From Erwinia sp. (lineage in GTDB: Bacteria; Pseudomonadota; Gammaproteobacteria; Enterobacterales; Enterobacteriaceae): DNA of 64,000 bases. Position 1 is the first letter of the stretch, and each line of letters begins with the position of its first letter. The DNA lies in NCBI GenBank assembly GCA_964016415.1, contig OZ024666.1, positions 868,001 to 932,000 on the forward strand, read 5' to 3'. This document shows, in pieces, positions 9,612-19,439 of this stretch. The notes beneath the pieces were generated by a model. The model searched no databases, was not told where the DNA came from, and saw nothing but the letters and a program-made list of their open reading frames with translations. Made by a program: the position numbers and the translations under genes.

Positions 9612-10391
9612 CTAAACCAAAGTGGCGATCACGGCTGCTTCAGCGGGAAAGTGTGCGGTAATGCTCATACGTTCCTGAATTCCTTTATCTGAAATCAATG
9701 TGTTATCCAGCAATGCGCAAAGTTCCAATCCCGATGCCAGCGCAAGTATTATTTCGCTTTGTCTCTCACCCGGAAGAATACTTTTGACGGTACACAAAAG
9801 TTGATTTTCATCATCGGTAGGAGTGTGTGAAAGGTTTATCCAGGGCGCTTTGATGAGGACAAGAACTTCTTTTCCTTTTTGTAATTCCAGTCGCTGCACA
9901 CTTTGTGCTGTCAGCAGAACCTGAAGATGCGTGCTTCCGTCAGCCAGTTGCACTGTAATGTGTTGCTGTGGTGACTGTGTATCACATTGCTCTATAGTGC
10001 CAAATAACTGATTACGTGCACTGGTTTGCAGTGAAAATCTGGCAATCGCGGCCAGCAAACTTTCCAGTGGGACGTCATCATGCAAAACATCGAAGGCCTT
10101 TTGTTGAATTTTTTCAATAAATGTAAACAGGCTGATGAGCCTGACACCATAAGCGGTGAGCTTAGCTCCTCCTCCTCCTTTACCTCCGGTGGCTTTCTCG
10201 ACAACCCTGGTGTCAGCCAGGGTATTCATTTCATTGATTGCATCCCAGGCACTTTTGTAACTGATACCGGCAAGTTTCGCCCCCTGGCTAATCGATCCCG
10301 TGGTCTGAATGTGGGTTAGCAATGAGATACGTCTTGGATCGGCGAACAGTTTATGCTGAGATTTCAGAAGTAACGAGAGTTGTGCCTGCAT
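9612..10391 (-). CDS. modE: Molybdate-responsive regulator ModE
   Basis: Transcription factor (259 aa; about 262 in E. coli) that binds molybdate, represses modABC and activates molybdoenzyme genes. It has an N-terminal winged helix-turn-helix (GSISQGAKLAGISYKSAWDAINEMN, residues about 30-54) with the glycine-rich ATGGKGGGGAKLT wing, and two C-terminal mop-type molybdate-binding domains with SARNQLFGTI. It is divergent from acrZ-modABC, where a ModE operator is visible. Its operon partner modF is broken. Confidence 0.96.
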   Translation of the reverse strand: MQAQLSLLLKSQHKLFADPRRISLLTHIQTTGSISQGAKLAGISYKSAWDAINEMNTLADTRVVEKATGGKGGGGAKLTAYGVRLISLFTFIEKIQQKAFDVLHDDVPLESLLAAIARFSLQTSARNQLFGTIEQCDTQSPQQHITVQLADGSTHLQVLLTAQSVQRLELQKGKEVLVLIKAPWINLSHTPTDDENQLLCTVKSILPGERQSEIILALASGLELCALLDNTLISDKGIQERMSITAHFPAEAAVIATLV

Positions 10392-10536
10392 CAGTGAGTT
10401 CGCTGCATCGAAATAATATGGCGTTATTTTAGGACATTCGAATTGAAAAAACAGCTAAAGGCACAAAAGGTCAGTGCACTTTTTACTGGCAAGGTTACAA
10501 TGAATTAGTATCGTTGCATAACAGTCGGGAGTTTTT

Positions 10537-10692
10537 ATGCTGGAATTAGTCAAAAGCCTTGCTATTGCTGTACTTATGGTTCCTGTAGTGATGGCAATCA
10601 TACTTGGCCTGATTTATGGCTTAGGTGAAATATTTAACGTCATCTCAAAAGTGGGGCATCAACAAGAAAGCGGTGCCAAAAAGCGATACTAA
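10537..10692 (+). CDS. acrZ: AcrAB-TolC accessory small protein AcrZ
   Basis: A 51-aa single-span inner-membrane protein that binds AcrB and affects the drug range of the AcrAB-TolC pump. The helix (residues about 10-30, [20 protein letters not shown]) is almost identical to E. coli AcrZ (YbhT); the polar C-tail differs. CGGGAG lies 7 bases before the ATG at 10537. Located between modE and modA exactly as in E. coli, where it is also linked to ModE-region regulation. Confidence 0.93.
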   Translation: MLELVKSLAIAVLMVPVVMAIILGLIYGLGEIFNVISKVGHQQESGAKKRY

Positions 10693-10758
10693 ATGATGAC
10701 TGCAGAGTGATGATGCGCACTGATTGCTGTGCAATAACGCTGTCTGTTCTCTTCGTTT

Positions 10759-10786
10759 ATCGTTATATTGTAAGTTACATAACGAT
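10759..10786 (+). promoter_or_regulatory. ModE operator of modABC
   Basis: A 28-bp dyad with arms ATCGTTAT and ATAACGAT and TATATTG in the centre. It matches the ModE box consensus (ATCGNTATATA-N-TATATAACGAT type) and lies 16 bases before the modA start, so it would overlap the promoter. Molybdate-bound ModE should repress here. Confidence 0.9.
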
Positions 10787-10801
10787 ACTTCCGGAGAGAT
10801 T

Positions 10802-11575
10802 ATGATTTTACAACGTCACTTATGTGCACTACTCACATTACTGATATTCAGTTTTTCATCGGGCTCTCAGGCCGCAGAAAAAATTACTGTTTTTGCCGCA
10901 GCGTCATTGACTAACGCGCTTCAGGAAATTTCAGATAATTATCGCAAACAGCATGATACTGATATTGTTGCCTCTTTCGCTTCTTCATCGACTCTTGCGC
11001 GTCAGCTTGAAGCTGGCGCCCCTGTAGATTTGTTCATCTCTGCCGATCAACAGTGGATGGACTATGTGCAACAAAAAAAGATGATCGATACAGCGTCGCG
11101 ACATAATTTGCTGGGTAACGATTTGGTGCTGGTGGCAGCGAACACCAGTGGCCTGAATGCGGTGACGATTTCTGAAAAAACTGACTGGATAAGTTTGTTG
11201 CATGGTCAGCATCTTTCTGTTGGCGACCCGGATCATGTACCGGCAGGTATTTATGCACGGGAAGCACTGCAGTCACTTAGTAGCTGGACGACAGTGGAAC
11301 CTCTTCTTGCTCGTGGAAGCAGTGTCAGAGCTGCGCTGGCTTTGGTTGAGCGTGATGAAACCCCGTTGGGGATTGTTTATGGATCGGATGCTGTAGCCAG
11401 TCAAAAAGTAAAAGTACTTGGTAAATTCCCCGCCTCCAGTCATACCCCTATAGAGTACCCGATGGCTATTGTTGCCAACCATCGTTCACCTGCGGTAGAG
11501 GCTTTTTATCACTATCTGCAAACACCTGAGGCTGCAGGGGTTTTTGTTAAATATGGATTTACGCCCTTACCATGA
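10802..11575 (+). CDS. modA: Molybdate-binding periplasmic protein ModA
   Basis: A 257-aa binding protein, the same length as in E. coli, that captures molybdate and tungstate for ModBC. The signal peptide is residues 1-24 (hydrophobic CALLTLLIFSFSS, cleaved after SQA). The mature protein starts EKITVFAAASLTNALQEI with the oxyanion-binding serines (AAASL, SSSTLARQ). GGAGAG lies 6 bases before ATG 10802. First gene of modABC; stop overlaps the modB start. Confidence 0.97.
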   Translation: MILQRHLCALLTLLIFSFSSGSQAAEKITVFAAASLTNALQEISDNYRKQHDTDIVASFASSSTLARQLEAGAPVDLFISADQQWMDYVQQKKMIDTASRHNLLGNDLVLVAANTSGLNAVTISEKTDWISLLHGQHLSVGDPDHVPAGIYAREALQSLSSWTTVEPLLARGSSVRAALALVERDETPLGIVYGSDAVASQKVKVLGKFPASSHTPIEYPMAIVANHRSPAVEAFYHYLQTPEAAGVFVKYGFTPLP

Positions 11576-12267
11576 TGCTTAGTAGCGCCGAATGGCAGGC
11601 TGTTTGGTTGAGTTTGCAGGTCGCCAGTACGGCGGTATTATTCAGTCTGCCATTGGGAATTATTGTGGCGTGGCTACTGGTTCGCCGCCAGTTTCCTGGC
11701 AAAATCATACTCGATTGCGTAGTCCACCTGCCGTTGGTGTTGCCTCCGGTTGTCATCGGTTATCTGTTGTTATTGGGGTTTGGACGACGGGGTTTCCCTG
11801 GGCGCTATTTAGATGACTGGTTCGGCTTTACTTTTGCTTTCAGTTGGCGCGGTGCGGCTTTGGCTTCAGCTGTCATCGCCTTTCCCTTGCTGGTGCGTGC
11901 TATCCGTTTAGCGTTTGAAGGGGTCGACAGACGTCTGGAGCTGGCGGCAAGAACCCTGGGGGCAGGGCGAGTACGGGTATTTTTCACCATCACGCTGCCG
12001 TTACTTTTACCGGGTATTACGACGGGGGCAGTACTTGCTTTTGCCCGTTCGCTGGGGGAATTTGGTGCTACCATCACTTTTGTCTCGAATATTCCCGGTG
12101 AAACCCGGACCCTGCCGTCCGCAATGTATACGCTGATCGAAACACCCGGTGCGGAACAGGCTGCAGGGAGGTTGTGTATCGTTGCAATAGTGCTCTCATT
12201 CGCAGCGCTACTGCTGTCTGAACTTCTTACCGGATGGGGACGAAAACGACTGGGGGAAAAATGTTGA
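11572..12267 (+). CDS. modB: Molybdate ABC transporter permease ModB
   Basis: Inner-membrane channel subunit, 231 aa (229 in E. coli), with about five membrane spans. The EAA-type loop contacting ModC is visible (LELAARTLGAGRVRVFFTITLPLLLPG). The FGATITFVSNIPGETRTLPSAMYTLI segment is conserved. The ATGA overlap with modA indicates translational coupling; an ATG one codon later (11575) is equally possible. The 3' end overlaps modC by 7 bases. Confidence 0.96.
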   Translation: MMLSSAEWQAVWLSLQVASTAVLFSLPLGIIVAWLLVRRQFPGKIILDCVVHLPLVLPPVVIGYLLLLGFGRRGFPGRYLDDWFGFTFAFSWRGAALASAVIAFPLLVRAIRLAFEGVDRRLELAARTLGAGRVRVFFTITLPLLLPGITTGAVLAFARSLGEFGATITFVSNIPGETRTLPSAMYTLIETPGAEQAAGRLCIVAIVLSFAALLLSELLTGWGRKRLGEKC

Positions 12268-13319
12268 ATCTGCAATGCCGTTACCCTATGGGTAAGGGTG
12301 AGCTGTCACTGGATACAACACTTCCGGCGCAGGGAACAACCGCCATTTTTGGGGTCTCTGGTGCGGGTAAAAGTACGTTGATTAATATTATCGCAGGTCT
12401 GGTCATGCCAGTGGCAGGCCAGGTGGTGTTCAATGATACTATCTTTTTCCACCGCGAACGTAAAATCTGTCTGCCGCCAGAAAAAAGGCGTGTGGGATAT
12501 GTTTTTCAGGAAGCCCGCCTTTTTCCTCATTACCCTGTTGAGGGAAATTTACTTTATGGTGACAGGAAGAAAAACAGACACTCGTTTAAACAACTGGTGA
12601 CGCTGTTGGGGTTACAGTCCTTGTTATCGCGTTACCCCTCTTCGCTTTCCGGAGGGGAGAAACAGCGTGTGGCTATTGGACGCGCATTACTCAGCGATCC
12701 TCATATCTTATTGATGGACGAGCCACTGGCTTCACTTGATCTGCCGCGTAAACGAGAAGTCCTACCCTGGCTCCAAAATGTAGTTAAGCAGTTGCAAATT
12801 CCTTTGCTCTATGTGACGCACAGTCTCGATGAAATTGCGCAATTAGCGGATCATGTCGTGGTGCTCGAAGAGGGAAAAATCATTGCTGAAGGGGCTACGG
12901 AGAGCGTCTGGCTTAGTGATGTGATGCGGCAGTGGATAACTGACGCTGAGCGAAGCACACTACTCTCTCTGAAAGTCATCGAGCACCACTCATACTATGC
13001 AATGACCGCGTTGGGATTCGGTGATCATCTGTTGTGGGTAAACCGGATTGATAAATGTCCTGGCACGGCACTGCGAGTCCGCGTAGTGGCGTCAGATATC
13101 ACACTTTTGTTACAGAAACCGCAGAACAGCAGTATTCGCAACACTTATCCTGCCTGGGTTGATGCTGTACAGCAGAGTGGCAGTTATCGTGAGGTTTGCC
13201 TGCGAACCGGTGGACATAAATTATGGGCACGAATCACTGCCTGGGCTTACGATGAGTTGGCGATAAAACCCGGCTTGTTGCTTTATATGCAGATTAATAC
13301 CGCCAGTGTGATTGATTAG
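12261..13319 (+). CDS. modC: Molybdate ABC transporter ATPase ModC
   Basis: Cytoplasmic ATPase driving ModAB, 352 aa as in E. coli. It has Walker A GVSGAGKST (31-39), Q-loop FQEARLFPH, signature LSGGEKQRVAIGRA, Walker B LLMDEPLASLD and H-loop VTHSLDE, then a C-terminal mop regulatory domain from about residue 290. Start ATG 12261 fits homology (MLNLQ) and has GGGGGAAAA upstream. Converges on ybhA with a 4-base overlap of the stop codons. Confidence 0.96.
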   Translation: MLNLQCRYPMGKGELSLDTTLPAQGTTAIFGVSGAGKSTLINIIAGLVMPVAGQVVFNDTIFFHRERKICLPPEKRRVGYVFQEARLFPHYPVEGNLLYGDRKKNRHSFKQLVTLLGLQSLLSRYPSSLSGGEKQRVAIGRALLSDPHILLMDEPLASLDLPRKREVLPWLQNVVKQLQIPLLYVTHSLDEIAQLADHVVVLEEGKIIAEGATESVWLSDVMRQWITDAERSTLLSLKVIEHHSYYAMTALGFGDHLLWVNRIDKCPGTALRVRVVASDITLLLQKPQNSSIRNTYPAWVDAVQQSGSYREVCLRTGGHKLWARITAWAYDELAIKPGLLLYMQINTASVID

Positions 13320-14137
13320 TGCAGTATGCGTTCCTCGATCAGCTGCGCAATACCGGGCTCTTCGTTATTGCTGATTACAATATCTGCACGTTGTTTAACC
13401 GCTTCATCAGCATTTCCCATTGCTACTCCAAGGCCAGCTCTTTCCAGCATACTGATGTCATTGTAGTTATCACCAAAAGCAACCACATCGTTCATGGTGT
13501 ATCCCTGGGATTCTACCCACTGAGCCAGACGTTTTCCTTTGCTGTTTCCTGTCTGTGCAATATCGACCTGGTCTATCCATGACCACTCGCAAGCCAGTCC
13601 GAATTTGCTTTCAATTTGCGCAATGAAAGTATGTAGTTCGTCACGTTCTGGGTGAGCAAGCGCAAATTTCCAGATCGACTTAGCTTCACGAGCCCCTTGT
13701 TCCAGCGAATTAACTCTGTTCAGAGTTGGTCGTTGATGTTGTGGCAATGTTTGCTCCCATTGCAGAGCGCGAGTGATATGCCCGGTCTCTTCGGTATATA
13801 ACATCGCGTCATCCACATAAAGTAGTCCGTGGATGGAGGTTTGTTTCAGCACATCAATAACCTGCAGGGTCTGAGAGAGTGAAAGAGGGTCTGCCTGCAG
13901 AACTCCTTTCGTCTGGTAGTCATATGAGTAGCTACCATTACAACAAATTGCCGGGGTATTCAGAGCCAGGGTTTGATAAAAAGGGTGAATAGCGACATGA
14001 TGTCTTCCTGTTACCAGAATCACTTTGACACCGGCTTCACGAGCCTTATTTAATGCCAACAGTGATTCAGGAAGGATAGTTTTTTTAGCTGTTAGCAAAG
14101 TCCCATCGAGATCAAGTGCGATAACACGATAACGCAT
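13316..14137 (-). CDS. ybhA: HAD-superfamily sugar/pyridoxal phosphatase YbhA
   Basis: Cof-type HAD phosphatase, 273 aa. The E. coli homologue hydrolyses pyridoxal phosphate and some sugar phosphates. Motif I is ALDLDGTLL (residues 7-15), motif II VTGR, the conserved Lys is in NSKGKRL, and motif IV is VAFGDNYNDISML. Start 14137 is preceded by AGGAC and aligns with E. coli; upstream in-frame ATGs at 14152 and 14320 lack support. Divergent from pgl, as in E. coli. Confidence 0.93.
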   Translation of the reverse strand: MRYRVIALDLDGTLLTAKKTILPESLLALNKAREAGVKVILVTGRHHVAIHPFYQTLALNTPAICCNGSYSYDYQTKGVLQADPLSLSQTLQVIDVLKQTSIHGLLYVDDAMLYTEETGHITRALQWEQTLPQHQRPTLNRVNSLEQGAREAKSIWKFALAHPERDELHTFIAQIESKFGLACEWSWIDQVDIAQTGNSKGKRLAQWVESQGYTMNDVVAFGDNYNDISMLERAGLGVAMGNADEAVKQRADIVISNNEEPGIAQLIEERILH

Positions 14138-14272
14138 ATTCAGTCCTGTCATGGTAGAGTCTGGATGTATAGTGTACCTGTCTGAAGTGAATGGACAAAA
14201 TGCGTTATTGCAAGGTTGTGAAGCGTTACTGCAATTGTCGATTATCGGCGTTACCGAGTTCAAGGAGAAACT

Positions 14273-15268
14273 ATGAAACAAGTCGTCTATACCGCCAGTC
14301 CTGAAAGTCAGCAAATCCATGTTTGGTCACTGGAAAAGGATGGTGAATTGAAACTACTGCAAGTGGTCGATGCCCCTGGGCAGGTGCAGCCAATGGTGGT
14401 AAATCCTCATCAGCCCTATTTGTACGTTGGCGTGCGACCTTCATTTCGTATAGTTGCTTACCGTATTGATGAACAAGGGCGTCTGAGTGAAGCGGGGCAA
14501 GCTCCGATCCTTGGTAGCCCGAGTCATATCTCCGTTGATCGCGAAGGACGATTTATTTTTGTCTCCTCCTACAATGATGCTTGTGTCAGTGTTTCTCCTG
14601 TTGATGCTGCTGGCCTGCCCGGCGAACCGATTCAGGTTATTACCGGACTTGAAGGGTGCCATTCAGCGAATATCGATATTGATAACCAGAAGCTCTTTGT
14701 ACCAGCGCTGAAACAGGACCGTATTTGTCTCTTTACCTTGCATGACGACGGGACATTACATCCCTGTGGACAATCAGAAATTCAGGCAACGGCTGGCGCA
14801 GGTCCACGGCATATGGCCTTTCATCCTGATGGACATTTTGCCTATTCTGTTAATGAACTCGACAGCACTGTGGATGTCTGGCAGTTACAGGGGCCCACCG
14901 GGCGTGTTGAAAAAGTGCAGACGCTGAATACGATGCCGGATGATTTCACTGGTACATGCTGGGCCGCTGATATTCACATTACGCCAGACGGACGTCACCT
15001 GTATACGTGCGATCGTACCAGCAGCCTGATAACAGTATGCCAGGTTAATGACTCTGGCAGTGAGTTGCAACGTGTCGATTTTCAGGAAACGGAACAACAA
15101 CCTCGTGGATTCAATATTGATCGGCAAGGACAGTATCTGATTGCTGCAGGACAAAAATCGCATCACCTTGTCGTTTATCATGTTAATAACAGCAACGGGC
15201 GACTGCAACCTCAGGCACGTTATGCCGTCGGACAAGGGCCGATGTGGGTGGTTACACACACGCTGTAA
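14273..15268 (+). CDS. pgl: 6-phosphogluconolactonase
   Basis: Hydrolyses 6-phosphogluconolactone in the oxidative pentose phosphate pathway. It is 331 aa, identical in length to E. coli Pgl (YbhE), and a seven-bladed beta-propeller of the lactonase family. Conserved stretches include [41 protein letters not shown] and [11 protein letters not shown] perfect AAGGAG lies 6 bases before the ATG. Ends in a strong terminator. Confidence 0.97.
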   Translation: MKQVVYTASPESQQIHVWSLEKDGELKLLQVVDAPGQVQPMVVNPHQPYLYVGVRPSFRIVAYRIDEQGRLSEAGQAPILGSPSHISVDREGRFIFVSSYNDACVSVSPVDAAGLPGEPIQVITGLEGCHSANIDIDNQKLFVPALKQDRICLFTLHDDGTLHPCGQSEIQATAGAGPRHMAFHPDGHFAYSVNELDSTVDVWQLQGPTGRVEKVQTLNTMPDDFTGTCWAADIHITPDGRHLYTCDRTSSLITVCQVNDSGSELQRVDFQETEQQPRGFNIDRQGQYLIAAGQKSHHLVVYHVNNSNGRLQPQARYAVGQGPMWVVTHTL

Positions 15269-15276
15269 TCTTTGTG

Positions 15277-15330
15277 AAAAAACACTTCAACCCTGACGAA
15301 GGTAATTCGGGTTGAAGTGTTTTTTGTTTT
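15277..15330. terminator. Bidirectional Rho-independent terminator
   Basis: Perfect 17-bp stem AAAAAACACTTCAACCC (15277-15293) with GGGTTGAAGTGTTTTTT (15309-15325). T-runs occur in both directions, so it ends pgl on the plus strand and the UrtE-like gene (end 15378) on the minus strand. Confidence 0.93.
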
Positions 15331-15377
15331 TACTGCTCTTTTGAAAGCACGCATCGGGGTAAAGCTTCAATTCTTTT

Positions 15378-16106
15378 TCATGGGGAGGAAGATGAAGTGA
15401 GCCAGCGTGAAATCATTTGTTCATTCAACGATACCATTTTTCCCTGAGCGACATTGCGTCCGCTGTGCAGCACACAAAAATAGTCGGCAACATTGCGGAT
15501 GAAAGGAATTTGTCGTTCGAGCAGTAAAATGGTCATGCCGACCTCCCGATTCAACTGACTGAGAATATCACACATCTTTTCCTGCCAACTTAATGAGCTA
15601 CCTTCTGTCGGTTGGTCAAGTATCAGCAGCTTAGGCTGACTGACAACGGCGATAGCCAGCGCCAGTTGTTGCTGTTCTTCCCATGATAATTCATAGCCAC
15701 GACGGTGGCGTAAATGGTGCAAATCCGGAAACCACTCATAATTGACGCCAGATAAGGGTGGGTGTTCTTTGGCTCGCTGTGCGGCCAATAAGGCTATTTG
15801 TAAATTCTCTTCAACACTGAGCTGAGAGAAAAGGCGTCCCCCCTGAGGAACATAGCTGATTCCCATCGTCGCACGTTGTACACCGGGCTGCAGTAACAGA
15901 TTCCTGGGGGGAAGATTTTTTTCCTGCCATGTTATTGAGCCGCTGTCGATGGGTAAGTTACCCATGATACAGTTTACCAAAGTCGTCTTTCCCATTCCTG
16001 GCAATCCTAAAACCCCGGTACAGGAGCCGGGAATTAGGTCAAGATCCACATCCCATAAAATGTGTTCTTCACCATAAAACTGATTAACGGCGCGCAAACT
16101 AAGCAT
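15378..16106 (-). CDS. Orphan UrtE-like ABC ATPase with altered catalytic motifs
   Basis: A 242-aa cytoplasmic ABC ATPase of the branched-chain amino acid/urea uptake type, closest in memory to UrtE (YVPQGGRLFSQLSVEENL, RRGYELSWEEQQQLA). Walker A is GLPGMGKT (34-41). Two motifs are unusual: the signature reads LSWEEQQ instead of LSGGQQQ (140-146), and the Walker B catalytic Glu is Gln (LILDQPTEG, Gln165), which in other ABC proteins blocks hydrolysis. No urtABCD genes are adjacent. Start 16106 has AAAGGA upstream. Possibly a decaying remnant or a repurposed non-hydrolysing protein. The frame is fully open. Confidence 0.75.
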   Translation of the reverse strand: MLSLRAVNQFYGEEHILWDVDLDLIPGSCTGVLGLPGMGKTTLVNCIMGNLPIDSGSITWQEKNLPPRNLLLQPGVQRATMGISYVPQGGRLFSQLSVEENLQIALLAAQRAKEHPPLSGVNYEWFPDLHHLRHRRGYELSWEEQQQLALAIAVVSQPKLLILDQPTEGSSLSWQEKMCDILSQLNREVGMTILLLERQIPFIRNVADYFCVLHSGRNVAQGKMVSLNEQMISRWLTSSSSP

Positions 16107-16730
16107 GAGGTTTTCCTTTCAGCCAGAACAGGGTCGATTGACACAGCAGATTCCACGATATGATACATACAGAGATTATCGGGCAGGCGTGACAACATTC
16201 ATCAAGATTCACTGCAAAACCCGATCCAGTTTGACTTATAAGCAAGTTATCTCGTCTGAGAGCGTGAGGTCATGTGCTTAAATCCTGTTTAAATGATTAG
16301 TTAAATTGAATTATTCTTCCTGAAAGTATTTTTTGCACAATTATTCAACAAAAAAAGGGGCGTGATGGTGCAGATGCCTGTTTATGAAGCAGTGGATGCT
16401 TTCATTCATTATGCACAAGGCGTTTCCTGCCAGGCACAATTTATCAGAGAAAAGATCTCTTTTTATGGACCGAGTTGGACTCGCTGGCGTGTAACATCAC
16501 AGAACTACTGTCTAAGCATGTCACCTGCAGTGGATTTTATATGATTAGGTCGTGTGTATCAGCGTAAAGTGCCAGTGAAAAGCAGCAGAATAATGCTGCG
16601 CAACAATCACCTTTAAAGCGTTATACCGTGCGTATTAAGCAATAAAAAAAATAGATCAAAAGCCATCTTACAGATGCTGAATACTAAATTAGTAAGAGAT
16701 CAGAACAGGCCCGGCGGGGCTTTCGATTAG

Positions 16731-16765
16731 TTATCCACTATTACTGTGGATAACTGTGTGGATGA
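16731..16765. promoter_or_regulatory. Cluster of three DnaA boxes
   Basis: TTATCCACT at 16731-16739 (one mismatch), TGTGGATAA at 16745-16753 (perfect, reverse) and TGTGGATGA at 16757-16765 (reverse, one mismatch). The first two form the dyad GTTATCCAC/GTGGATAAC. The cluster lies about 490 bases upstream of uvrB, where DnaA binding has been reported in E. coli for a distal uvrB promoter. Confidence 0.7.
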
Positions 16766-17046
16766 GCAGCATAAAACTGAGGGAAACTCAGGAGTGATGC
16801 GGCCTGGCGATAAACTGTATCGAATCTCACCTTTTTTATTTTCTACAATTAAAACAATAAGATCGGTAAAATCAAGCCCCCTTAATTGTCAATGCTCTGT
16901 CAGCGAGAGTGAAAATCAATTGAGACTTGACAACGAATTTTTTTTATTTTCCGTCTGGGGATAACATTTTCAGACAGGTACTTGCTGGCAGATGTCAGGA
17001 TCAGTTAATGCGAATTAACCTGCTTCCTGCAGCAAGATAACCAAAA

Positions 17047-17066
17047 GTCTGTTATTATATCCAGTA
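17047..17066 (+). promoter_or_regulatory. LexA (SOS) box of uvrB
   Basis: GTCTGTTATTATATCCAGTA fits the LexA 20-mer (TACTG(TA)5CAGTA type) with CTG-N10-CAG spacing and resembles the E. coli uvrB box. It is 178 bases before the uvrB start, so uvrB is expected to be DNA-damage inducible. Confidence 0.82.
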
Positions 17067-17243
17067 TCTTAAATTTGATTCTGTCAGGAAACCTTATCTT
17101 TCTGCACCGTCAGCCTGCCGCTCAATGCAGGTCAGTTTTCACATGCTGGTAATAGATGGTGTGAAGAGTTTCTTCTCGATGCTTTACCACGCCAAAATCC
17201 CAATACAACAATTTGTTATCATATAAAGGTCAGAGGTAAATCC

Positions 17244-19271
17244 ATGAGCAAGGTGTTCAAACTTAACTCAGCTTTTCAACCGGCGGGCGATCAGCCAGAA
17301 GCAATTCGACGTCTGGAGGAGGGGCTGGAGGATGGTCTTGCACATCAGACCTTGCTGGGGGTAACCGGTTCGGGAAAAACATTCACCATCGCCAACGTCA
17401 TTGCAGACTTGAATCGGCCTGCTATGATTCTGGCGCCTAACAAAACCCTGGCTGCACAACTGTATGGCGAGATGAAAGAGTTTTTTCCTAATAATGCCGT
17501 AGAGTATTTTGTCTCGTATTATGACTACTACCAGCCTGAAGCTTATGTGCCGAGTTCTGACACCTTTATCGAAAAAGATGCCGCCGTGAATGAGCATATT
17601 GAACAAATGCGTTTATCTGCGACGAAAGCCCTGCTTGAGCGGCGTGATGTTGTAGTGGTAGCTTCTGTTTCGGCGATTTATGGTCTGGGTGACCCGGATT
17701 TGTATCTGAAAATGATGCTGCATCTCACCCGGGGTATGGTTATCGATCAGCGGGCAATTTTACGCCGACTGGCTGAATTACAGTACACACGTAATGATCA
17801 GGCTTTTCAGCGTGGGACATTCCGTGTTCGTGGTGAAGTGATTGATATTTTTCCGGCGGAATCGGATGACTATGCGCTGCGGGTCGAACTGTTCGATGAA
17901 GAAGTGGAAAAACTCTCAGTATTTGACCCACTGACCGGACAGATCGAATCGGTGGTACCTCGTTACACCATCTATCCGAAAACGCACTACGTCACGCCCA
18001 GAGAGCGTATTTTGCAAGCTATGGAAGATATTAAAGTCGAACTGGCTGAACGTAAGCAGGTATTGTTGCAAAACAATAAACTGGTGGAAGAACAACGGCT
18101 CTCGCAACGTACACAATTCGATCTTGAGATGATGAATGAGTTAGGTTATTGCTCAGGAATAGAAAACTATTCTCGCTATCTTTCCGGTCGACAGGCCGGG
18201 GAAGCGCCGCCAACCCTGTTTGATTACCTGCCGGCGGATGGTTTACTGGTGATAGATGAATCTCATGTCACTGTGCCACAAATCGGCGGGATGTACCGGG
18301 GTGACAGGGCTCGCAAGGAGACCCTGGTAGAGTATGGATTTCGTTTACCCTCCGCGCTGGATAACCGGCCAATGAAATTTGAGGAGTTTGAAGCGCTGGC
18401 TCCACAAACCATTTACGTATCAGCCACACCGGGTCACTACGAACTGGAAAAATCTGGTGGTGAAGTGGTTGATCAGGTTGTCCGGCCTACCGGCCTGTTA
18501 GACCCGCTGGTGGAGGTGCGGCCTGTCGGGACACAGGTTGATGATCTTCTTTCGGAGATTCGTCAGCGTGTTGCCATCAACGAACGGGTTTTAGTGACCG
18601 TACTGACGAAAAGGATGGCAGAAGATCTGACCGATTATCTTGAGGAACATGGCGAACGTGTTCGTTATTTGCATTCGGATATAGATACGGTGGAGCGAGT
18701 AGAAATTATTCGTGACCTCCGGCTGGGAGAGTTCGATGTCCTGGTGGGAATAAACCTACTGCGCGAAGGGCTGGATATGCCAGAAGTCTCTTTGGTGGCA
18801 ATCCTTGATGCCGATAAAGAGGGATTTCTCAGATCCGAACGTTCTTTAATCCAGACCATAGGCCGTGCTGCACGTAACATCAATGGTAAAGCCATTCTGT
18901 ATGGCGATAAAATAACACCCTCAATGGCAAAAGCGATTGATGAAACTGAGCGTCGCAGAGAAAAACAACAGGCGTGGAATCTTGAGCAAGGCATTGTGCC
19001 GCAGGGACTGAACAAGAAAATCGCAGATATACTGGAACTGGGGCAGGGAATACATAAAACAAAATCAAGAGGTCGTAACAGCAAAGCCAGCCATCCTGTG
19101 GTCGAGGAAGATCAAAATCACCTGGAGATGACTCCGCAGGCCTTGCAGAAAAAGATTCAGCAGCTGGAGAAACAAATGCAACAACATGCACAGAATCTTG
19201 AATTTGAAGAAGCAGCCAGAGTACGTGACAGGCTACAGGAAGTCAGGGCACTGTTTATCACTCTCTCCTGA
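17244..19271 (+). CDS. uvrB: Excinuclease ABC subunit UvrB
   Basis: Damage-verifying helicase-like subunit of nucleotide excision repair; works with UvrA and UvrC. It is 675 aa (673 in E. coli). Walker A is GVTGSGKT (39-46). The beta-hairpin region [22 protein letters not shown] is conserved, with Walker B-like VIDESHV, helicase motifs V-VI ([22 protein letters not shown]) and a C-terminal UVR motif ([22 protein letters not shown]) for UvrC binding. AGAGG lies upstream of ATG 17244. SOS box upstream. Confidence 0.98.
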   Translation: MSKVFKLNSAFQPAGDQPEAIRRLEEGLEDGLAHQTLLGVTGSGKTFTIANVIADLNRPAMILAPNKTLAAQLYGEMKEFFPNNAVEYFVSYYDYYQPEAYVPSSDTFIEKDAAVNEHIEQMRLSATKALLERRDVVVVASVSAIYGLGDPDLYLKMMLHLTRGMVIDQRAILRRLAELQYTRNDQAFQRGTFRVRGEVIDIFPAESDDYALRVELFDEEVEKLSVFDPLTGQIESVVPRYTIYPKTHYVTPRERILQAMEDIKVELAERKQVLLQNNKLVEEQRLSQRTQFDLEMMNELGYCSGIENYSRYLSGRQAGEAPPTLFDYLPADGLLVIDESHVTVPQIGGMYRGDRARKETLVEYGFRLPSALDNRPMKFEEFEALAPQTIYVSATPGHYELEKSGGEVVDQVVRPTGLLDPLVEVRPVGTQVDDLLSEIRQRVAINERVLVTVLTKRMAEDLTDYLEEHGERVRYLHSDIDTVERVEIIRDLRLGEFDVLVGINLLREGLDMPEVSLVAILDADKEGFLRSERSLIQTIGRAARNINGKAILYGDKITPSMAKAIDETERRREKQQAWNLEQGIVPQGLNKKIADILELGQGIHKTKSRGRNSKASHPVVEEDQNHLEMTPQALQKKIQQLEKQMQQHAQNLEFEEAARVRDRLQEVRALFITLS

Positions 19272-19439
19272 ATGATGCCACGACTGATAGCATCATCGTA
19301 TTTAACATTTTCCCCCGAACTACCCAGATATAATCGTTATATAATAATTATTATAACGAATTATCTTCTGGAATTCGGGGGTTATTAGCGGTAATATTTT
19401 TCCACCAATGATTTATCACAATATGATGAATTACACTTA

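Larger units (their letters stand above)
16107..17243. other. 1.1-kb gene-poor interval upstream of uvrB
   Basis: No recognisable gene. The longest plausible frame is 60 codons (16362-16544, + strand, AGGGG before the ATG); it resembles nothing I know and is not called as a gene. AT-rich. Contains three DnaA boxes (16731-16765) and a LexA box (17047-17066), both treated separately. In E. coli the ybhK gene precedes moaA nearby; it is absent here. Confidence 0.5.

Noticed and set aside
11805-12275. 156-codon minus-strand frame within modB
   Set aside because: Shadow of modB; the product is compositionally odd and unrecognised.
16746-16964. 72-codon plus-strand frame
   Set aside because: No ribosome-binding site, no resemblance to known proteins, and it overlaps the DnaA boxes.
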